From Bacteroidales bacterium UBA4866 (lineage in GTDB: Bacteria > Bacteroidota > Bacteroidia > Bacteroidales > P3), in NCBI GenBank assembly GCA_002399565.1, contig DHDW01000021.1, positions 27,960-45,659 of the forward strand: a stretch of 17,700 bases of DNA. The letters run 5' to 3'. Positions 13,917-17,700 of the stretch are shown here, in pieces. The notes under the pieces were generated by a model. That model was given only the letters and a program-made list of their open reading frames with translations, was not told where the DNA came from and made no database searches. The position numbers were made by a program, and so were the translations under genes. How positions within the stretch are numbered: the first letter of the stretch is position 1; the number at the start of each line of letters is the position of its first letter.

Positions 13917-14624
13917 CTAAAACGAAATACTTGCATTTAAACCTATAGTTTGAGCTGTTTGATTATTTATATGTAAAATATTGTAATCAGGCGAAAAAGA
14001 CAAGTATTTATTATTACCTAAATTAATATCAACAAGAGCAGAGTTTCTATTCCTCATATTTATTTTATTTGCACTTTTATGAGCATCTACCATCCCAACA
14101 ATCCAACAAACCAAAGAACTAACACACGCTGCTCCAAGAAAATATTCATAATTATCAGTAGGATAATATATTTGGTAGTAAAGTATTGATAAATTAACTG
14201 TTTCCCATAAAAAGAATCCTATACCTTTTCCAGTTTGATTATTATAAAACTGACCACCTCCAGGAAACAATAAAGACATAAAAGTTGCTATCCCTGCATT
14301 TCTATAAGGTAATGTAGGTTGATATTCATAAACTTGGTAATTTGAGTTATTTTGTTCTTCCTTTTGCCCTACATTAACTTTTTCTACTTTTGGCTCTGAG
14401 TTGATTGTATTGTGACTTATGCTATTTATGTCACTTTTAGGAATTGAATATGTTACTTCAGCATTTCTAATATCAATAAATGATTTGCTTTGTTTTACTA
14501 TTTTGCCTGTGTAAACGGAACCATCCTTTAAAACAATACTATCTTGAGTAATGTTTTGAGCACATAGGGTTTGTGCTGAAAATAACAAAAACCCTGCAAA
14601 TAAAACTAATAATACTTTTCTCAT
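13917..14624 (-). CDS. Exported/membrane protein with a TM2/DUF5683-like segment
   Basis: The 235-residue protein has a signal peptide (about 1-22, MRKVLLVLFAGFLLFSAQTL then CAQ). A short beta-rich segment follows (about 28-72, DSIVLKDGSVYTGKIV...IPKSDINSI), of a type common at the N-terminus of Bacteroidota exported proteins. After a polar linker, residues 108-182 hold RNAGIATFMSLLFPGGGQFYNN, a glycine-rich turn, and two hydrophobic helices (about 133-152 and 162-180) ending in GMVDAHKSA. The PGxGQFYN pattern recalls TM2 and DUF5683 proteins. Residues 190-235 look like beta strands ending in Phe. It is probably an envelope protein of unknown role. The start is the only Met before the signal sequence. 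Confidence 0.68.
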   Translation of the reverse strand: MRKVLLVLFAGFLLFSAQTLCAQNITQDSIVLKDGSVYTGKIVKQSKSFIDIRNAEVTYSIPKSDINSISHNTINSEPKVEKVNVGQKEEQNNSNYQVYEYQPTLPYRNAGIATFMSLLFPGGGQFYNNQTGKGIGFFLWETVNLSILYYQIYYPTDNYEYFLGAACVSSLVCWIVGMVDAHKSANKINMRNRNSALVDINLGNNKYLSFSPDYNILHINNQTAQTIGLNASISF

Positions 14625-14715
14625 AATTTTAAGTTGTTAAGTTGATATATTATTTTTTGTTCTTTTTGACTTGTTATTTTGTGCGGTATTTGCAATGCCT
14701 CACTTAATTATTATT

Positions 14716-14730
14716 AGGATATGTTATCCT
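14716..14730 (-). terminator. Short hairpin after the NucS-like gene
   Basis: A perfect AGGATA-N3-TATCCT inverted repeat lies immediately downstream of the stop codon of the minus-strand gene. On the minus strand it is followed by an A/T-rich stretch but not a real T-run, so it would be a weak terminator or a 3'-end stabilising hairpin. Confidence 0.3.
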
Positions 14731-15651
14731 TTATTTAATAGCTTGTTTAATCAAACTCATTATATATTCCAAATCATCATCATTCTTTACAATTACTTGA
14801 TAATCTCCATTTCCCCAATGTCCTACACTTGAAATATCTCTCATTAATCCTTTTGGATCATCTAATTGACCTTTATTAACATTGACATATAGTTTTAGTT
14901 GCTTGGCTTGAATTTCAATATCACTAATATTCCCATTATTAAACTTAAAACCAATGTATAACTTTCTATATACGATTTCAATACCTTCTCTTAAATTCAA
15001 AATAGCATTCTTAAACTTTTCATACAATTCAATTATCTCATCTGACTTACCTTGCAAATGGTCTTCTTCGCTATAAACCTTTATCTCTTTAGAAATTTCC
15101 TGATAAGTATTATTCTTTTCTAAGATAGGTTTAATTGATGGAGCTGATTTTGATTTGCCAATATTATTAATTGAAATAGTATTATTGCTATATCTCTTTA
15201 CTTCCCAAAGCTCAATGGCAAAATCCTTGAAATTAGTAGCTTGAATTTGGTTTTCAGTAAAATCAGAACTAACAAAAACAACTCTCGACTGCGACCAATC
15301 AATTTTATTCCTTGAAAGATTGTTTTTCATATTCTCATTATACTCCAATACAAAGTCAGCTTTATAATTAAGCATAAGATTTAAATAAGTAATACCTTGA
15401 TCGAAAACAGAATTGTTTTTATCTCTCTTGTATTCAACAATCACAAAAGAATTACTTTGCCTATCAAAAGCCAAGGTATCAATTCTCTTATCCTTAATAG
15501 TAAACTCCGATTTAACCATTTCCAAACCCATAATCACACCTAAGTTATCCTCAAAAACCTTTTGCATTTCTCTTTCCAACTTAAAAGGCTTTTCAATAAT
15601 GATTTCCGCTTTATTATTAGCTTCTAATTTGTATAATGTTATTTTGCTCAT
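14731..15651 (-). CDS. NucS-like PD-(D/E)XK nuclease-fold protein with C-terminal DUF5655 domain
   Basis: The 306-residue protein has an N-terminal restriction-endonuclease fold. Glu27 sits in a helix (LEREMQKVF), Asp58 in KRIDTLAFD, Glu73-Tyr-Lys75 in FVIVEYKRD, and Gln85-xxx-Tyr89 in QGITYL, together a full PD-(D/E)XK set with QxxxY. Residues about 210-306 (EKFKNAILNL...SSVGHWGNGDYQVIVKNDDDLEYIMSLIKQAI) match the DUF5655 type of tail often found on such proteins. The combination recalls DUF91/NucS-related proteins near restriction-modification genes. It lies 47 bp downstream of the DpnA-like methyltransferase on the same strand, so it is probably in or just after that operon. Whether it cuts DNA is unknown; the catalytic residues are all present. 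Confidence 0.78.
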   Translation of the reverse strand: MSKITLYKLEANNKAEIIIEKPFKLEREMQKVFEDNLGVIMGLEMVKSEFTIKDKRIDTLAFDRQSNSFVIVEYKRDKNNSVFDQGITYLNLMLNYKADFVLEYNENMKNNLSRNKIDWSQSRVVFVSSDFTENQIQATNFKDFAIELWEVKRYSNNTISINNIGKSKSAPSIKPILEKNNTYQEISKEIKVYSEEDHLQGKSDEIIELYEKFKNAILNLREGIEIVYRKLYIGFKFNNGNISDIEIQAKQLKLYVNVNKGQLDDPKGLMRDISSVGHWGNGDYQVIVKNDDDLEYIMSLIKQAIK

Positions 15652-15698
15652 GATTTGATTAATTTTTTTTATTCTCTACTTAGAGTATGCAATATTGA

Positions 15699-16577
15699 TT
15701 AAAAAGGCAATTCAATGTTGTAGTTTAAAATTTCTTCTTCAACCTTAGAAACATATTTGTTACTATTCAACTTAACGCTCTTTATCTTATTTCTGTATAA
15801 GTTAAAAGTATTTTCTCTTTCAATTTCAGTTTTTCTTTTAATGCTTAAATCTAAAAACTCTCTTTCTTTTTCTATTCCCAAAAATCTCCTGTTAAAAAGA
15901 TTGGCAGCGATTCCAGTTGTGCTACTTCCTGAAAACGGATCAAGCACCCAAGCATTTGGTTTTGTACTGGCTAAGATTATTCTTGTTAAAAGTGATAAAG
16001 GTTTTTGTGTTGGATGTTTTCCATAGGTCTTTTCCCAAGAGGCAATTGCAGGCAAATTCCAAACATCTTTCATCTGTTTACCTTCATTACTTTCTTTCAT
16101 TAAATCATAATCAAAATAATGAGGGACTTTTTCATTTTTTCTTGCCCAAATAATAAATTCAGTTGAATGAGTAAAATACCTACAAGAAATATTAGGAGGT
16201 GGATTTGTTTTTGCCCAAGTAATTACATTTAATATTTTATATCCAAGCTTTGTTAGTTGATGAGCAACAGAAAATATATTATGATATGTTCCACTTATCC
16301 AAATAGTACCATCTTCTTTTAACTTATCTCTGCAAGCAGAAAGCCATTTTAAGTTGAACTCATTAATAAACTCCTCACCATAACTTCTATCCCATTCCCC
16401 TTTATTAACACTTACAACCTTACCGCTCTGAACACTAATACCATCATTAGAAAGAAAATAAGGAGGGTCAGCAAATATCATATCGAACTTAAACTCAAAC
16501 TGAGGCAAAAGCTCCATACAATCCCCTTCCAAAAGAGTGAAATTCTTATCTTGTGATTTATAGAAAGGATTAATCAT
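15699..16577 (-). CDS. Beta-class adenine-N6 DNA methyltransferase, DpnA-like
   Basis: The 292-residue methyltransferase has catalytic motif IV DPPY at 37-40 (MIFADPPYFLSNDG) ahead of the AdoMet-binding motif I DPFSGSSTTG (213-222). That order defines the beta class. The blocks VVSVNKGEWD, CRYFTHSTE, KQMKDVW and KHPTQKP are very close to DpnA, the second methyltransferase of the DpnII system of Streptococcus pneumoniae, which modifies adenine in GATC and acts also on single-stranded DNA. GATC is thus the likely target, by similarity from memory rather than a search. Its ATG overlaps the end of the endonuclease gene by 8 bases (ATGATTAA), showing translational coupling. Full length. It would protect host DNA from the partner endonuclease. 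Confidence 0.9.
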   Translation of the reverse strand: MINPFYKSQDKNFTLLEGDCMELLPQFEFKFDMIFADPPYFLSNDGISVQSGKVVSVNKGEWDRSYGEEFINEFNLKWLSACRDKLKEDGTIWISGTYHNIFSVAHQLTKLGYKILNVITWAKTNPPPNISCRYFTHSTEFIIWARKNEKVPHYFDYDLMKESNEGKQMKDVWNLPAIASWEKTYGKHPTQKPLSLLTRIILASTKPNAWVLDPFSGSSTTGIAANLFNRRFLGIEKEREFLDLSIKRKTEIERENTFNLYRNKIKSVKLNSNKYVSKVEEEILNYNIELPF

Positions 16578-17097
16578 TTTCAGGAATAGGTAATCCTAAT
16601 TTATAGAGAGGTATGAAATTAAAATAATATTGACAATTAACGCTATGAATATAATCTAATACATCTTTATATCTTATATCTCGAAACCAGTCATTAAGTA
16701 TATAAACATATTCAACATCTATATTTGCTTTTGAAAGCAATTTCTGATATTGTTTCCTTTTAAAATCGCATGTTTGTAATTTTTCATCAACAGAACCAGC
16801 AACTTGTTGATACTTACATTCGATGATAAATAATGTATTTTTAATTATTACATATATACATGAATCAGGTAATAGCTTTTTTGAGATATAATCTTTCCAA
16901 TTAATACCTAATTCAGTAAGATAGGTATATAATCCATTCTTTTTAAAAACTCTCGCAACTTCCTCTTCTTTGTAATAAACTATCCCATTAGTTACTTTAT
17001 AGTTTTTTTGATTATTGAGGAAAGTTTCAAGGTCAACATTCCCTTCGTAAATAAGTCCTGTTTTTGTTTTATCTCCACCAATACCGTCTTTTATCAT
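16570..17097 (-). CDS. Type II restriction endonuclease, short PD-(D/E)XK type
   Basis: The 175-residue protein sits between two adenine methyltransferase genes, the position of the endonuclease in MboI-like M-R-M operons. The active site is visible: Pro77-Asp78 (KLLPDSC) and Glu93-Cys-Lys95 (FIIECKYQQ), a good PD-X14-ExK spacing. It is followed by VAGSVDEKLQTC, which often follows this motif in restriction enzymes. The N-terminal block DGIGGDKTKTGLIYE (4-18) is a recurring feature of a family of small predicted restriction enzymes. At 175 residues it is much shorter than DpnII or MboI (about 280), so it is not a simple orthologue of them, and specificity must be inferred from the methyltransferases. 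It begins 20 bp after the upstream methyltransferase and overlaps the downstream one by 8 bases. Confidence 0.82.
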   Translation of the reverse strand: MIKDGIGGDKTKTGLIYEGNVDLETFLNNQKNYKVTNGIVYYKEEEVARVFKKNGLYTYLTELGINWKDYISKKLLPDSCIYVIIKNTLFIIECKYQQVAGSVDEKLQTCDFKRKQYQKLLSKANIDVEYVYILNDWFRDIRYKDVLDYIHSVNCQYYFNFIPLYKLGLPIPEND

Positions 17098-17117
17098 ATT
17101 TTTGTTTGTATTTTAAA

Positions 17118-17700
17118 TTATATATTAGCGTAATAAAATATTTTGTTTTCGGCTACAAATTGATAATCAATTTCTATTAGTTTATTATCAATATAATTTC
17201 TTATTAGTAATTCAGATAGTTTACCTCTTTTTTGAGAGTTAGAATTAATTGAACGTGAAGCCCAAACCCTTTCAATCTTATATTTTGAATATAAATCGTC
17301 AAAGAAACTATCCTTTGGATTAGCTGCTTTGCAATCCGAATTGCTAAGTATTAAGTAATGCCCTTTAGTAGTAATTTTATCACAAAACGATTTTAATCTA
17401 ATTTGCTCATTATCATTAAAAGGTTCTTTTGCATAAGAATTAAAACTCGAAGTAGTATTTAAAGGTCTATATGGAGGATCAAAATAGAATATTGAGTTTA
17501 AATCTGAATAATTAAGAGTATTCTCAAAATCTGTATTTAGAATTTCAACCCTTTGAAGCAATTTACTATCCTTTAATATTGTTGGCTCATCACATATCTT
17601 TGGATTAGCATATTTACCAAAAGGAACATTAAATAAACCTTTGCTGTTTACTCTATATAAACCATTAAAACATGTTCTATTTAGAAAAATAAACAATGAA
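17118..17700 (-). CDS. Dam/DpnM-like (D12 class) adenine-N6 DNA methyltransferase, 5' end outside the window
   Basis: About 194 C-terminal residues are visible; the frame stays open to the right edge (the edge codons are TCA then TTG, not a true start). The block FIFLNRTCFNGLYRVN...FNVPFGKY near the edge and the catalytic motif YFDPPYRPLN place it in the D12/Dam alpha class, together with DpnM and E. coli Dam. From the position of these blocks in Dam (278 residues) roughly 105 N-terminal residues, including the AdoMet-binding FxGxG motif, are missing. The C-terminal VWASRSINSNSQKRGKLSELLI matches the Dam tail. Target is probably adenine in GATC, or a GATC-containing or similar site. It is first in the visible operon, 20 bp before the endonuclease gene. 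Confidence 0.88.
   Translation of the reverse strand, partial: SLFIFLNRTCFNGLYRVNSKGLFNVPFGKYANPKICDEPTILKDSKLLQRVEILNTDFENTLNYSDLNSIFYFDPPYRPLNTTSSFNSYAKEPFNDNEQIRLKSFCDKITTKGHYLILSNSDCKAANPKDSFFDDLYSKYKIERVWASRSINSNSQKRGKLSELLIRNYIDNKLIEIDYQFVAENKIFYYANI

Noticed and set aside
17694..17696. TTG as a start codon for the Dam-like methyltransferase
   Set aside because: The frame is open through the preceding TCA to the window edge, and the AdoMet-binding N-terminus is missing, so the gene simply continues beyond the window.

Overview
The window looks like chromosomal DNA from a Bacteroidota member, probably order Bacteroidales. It is very AT-rich. Shine-Dalgarno sites are poor, and several genes sit downstream of Bacteroidota-type -7 boxes (TAnnTTTG). 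It encodes an HU-related protein of the Bacteroidetes type and a BspA-like surface protein with a type IX secretion tail. No species can be named from the sequence alone.

Left part (1-4700): a minus-strand tRNA-Ser(UGA) with its own promoter and terminator is followed by a plus-strand deoxyhypusine synthase-like gene. Directly behind that gene lies a 20-codon scrap matching the C-terminus of glutamate dehydrogenase, then a strong terminator. Next comes a tight two-gene cassette: a PD-(D/E)XK-type nuclease candidate and a beta-CASP metallo-beta-lactamase (RNase J-like) protein, one base apart. This pair is the best candidate here for an uncharacterised nucleic-acid-processing or defence module. 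A 451 bp non-coding gap follows. It holds a nested symmetric element: 22-bp-period AAAGACTTT units in inverted orientation around a 19-bp inverted repeat with an inner hairpin. After it comes an HU-family gene.

Centre (4700-13100): a 1401-residue fusion of two 2-hydroxyacyl-CoA dehydratase activase (ASKHA) modules with DUF2229/HgdB-like parts is followed 13 bp later by a TetR regulator. A TGACA-N4-TGTCA palindrome overlaps the predicted transcription start and is a plausible operator for that TetR. Then comes a 1097-residue secreted protein with about fifteen 23-residue BspA leucine-rich repeats, seven roughly 51-residue two-cysteine repeats and a T9SS sorting domain.

Right part (13158-17700, all minus strand): two exported proteins of unknown role are preceded in transcription order by a probable operon. 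It runs from a Dam/DpnM-like adenine methyltransferase (cut by the window edge) to a short PD-(D/E)XK restriction endonuclease, a DpnA-like beta-class adenine methyltransferase and a NucS-like nuclease-fold protein with a DUF5655 tail. The first three form an M-R-M type II restriction-modification system reminiscent of DpnII/MboI. GATC specificity is likely but not proven.

The first 160 bases hold no supportable gene.
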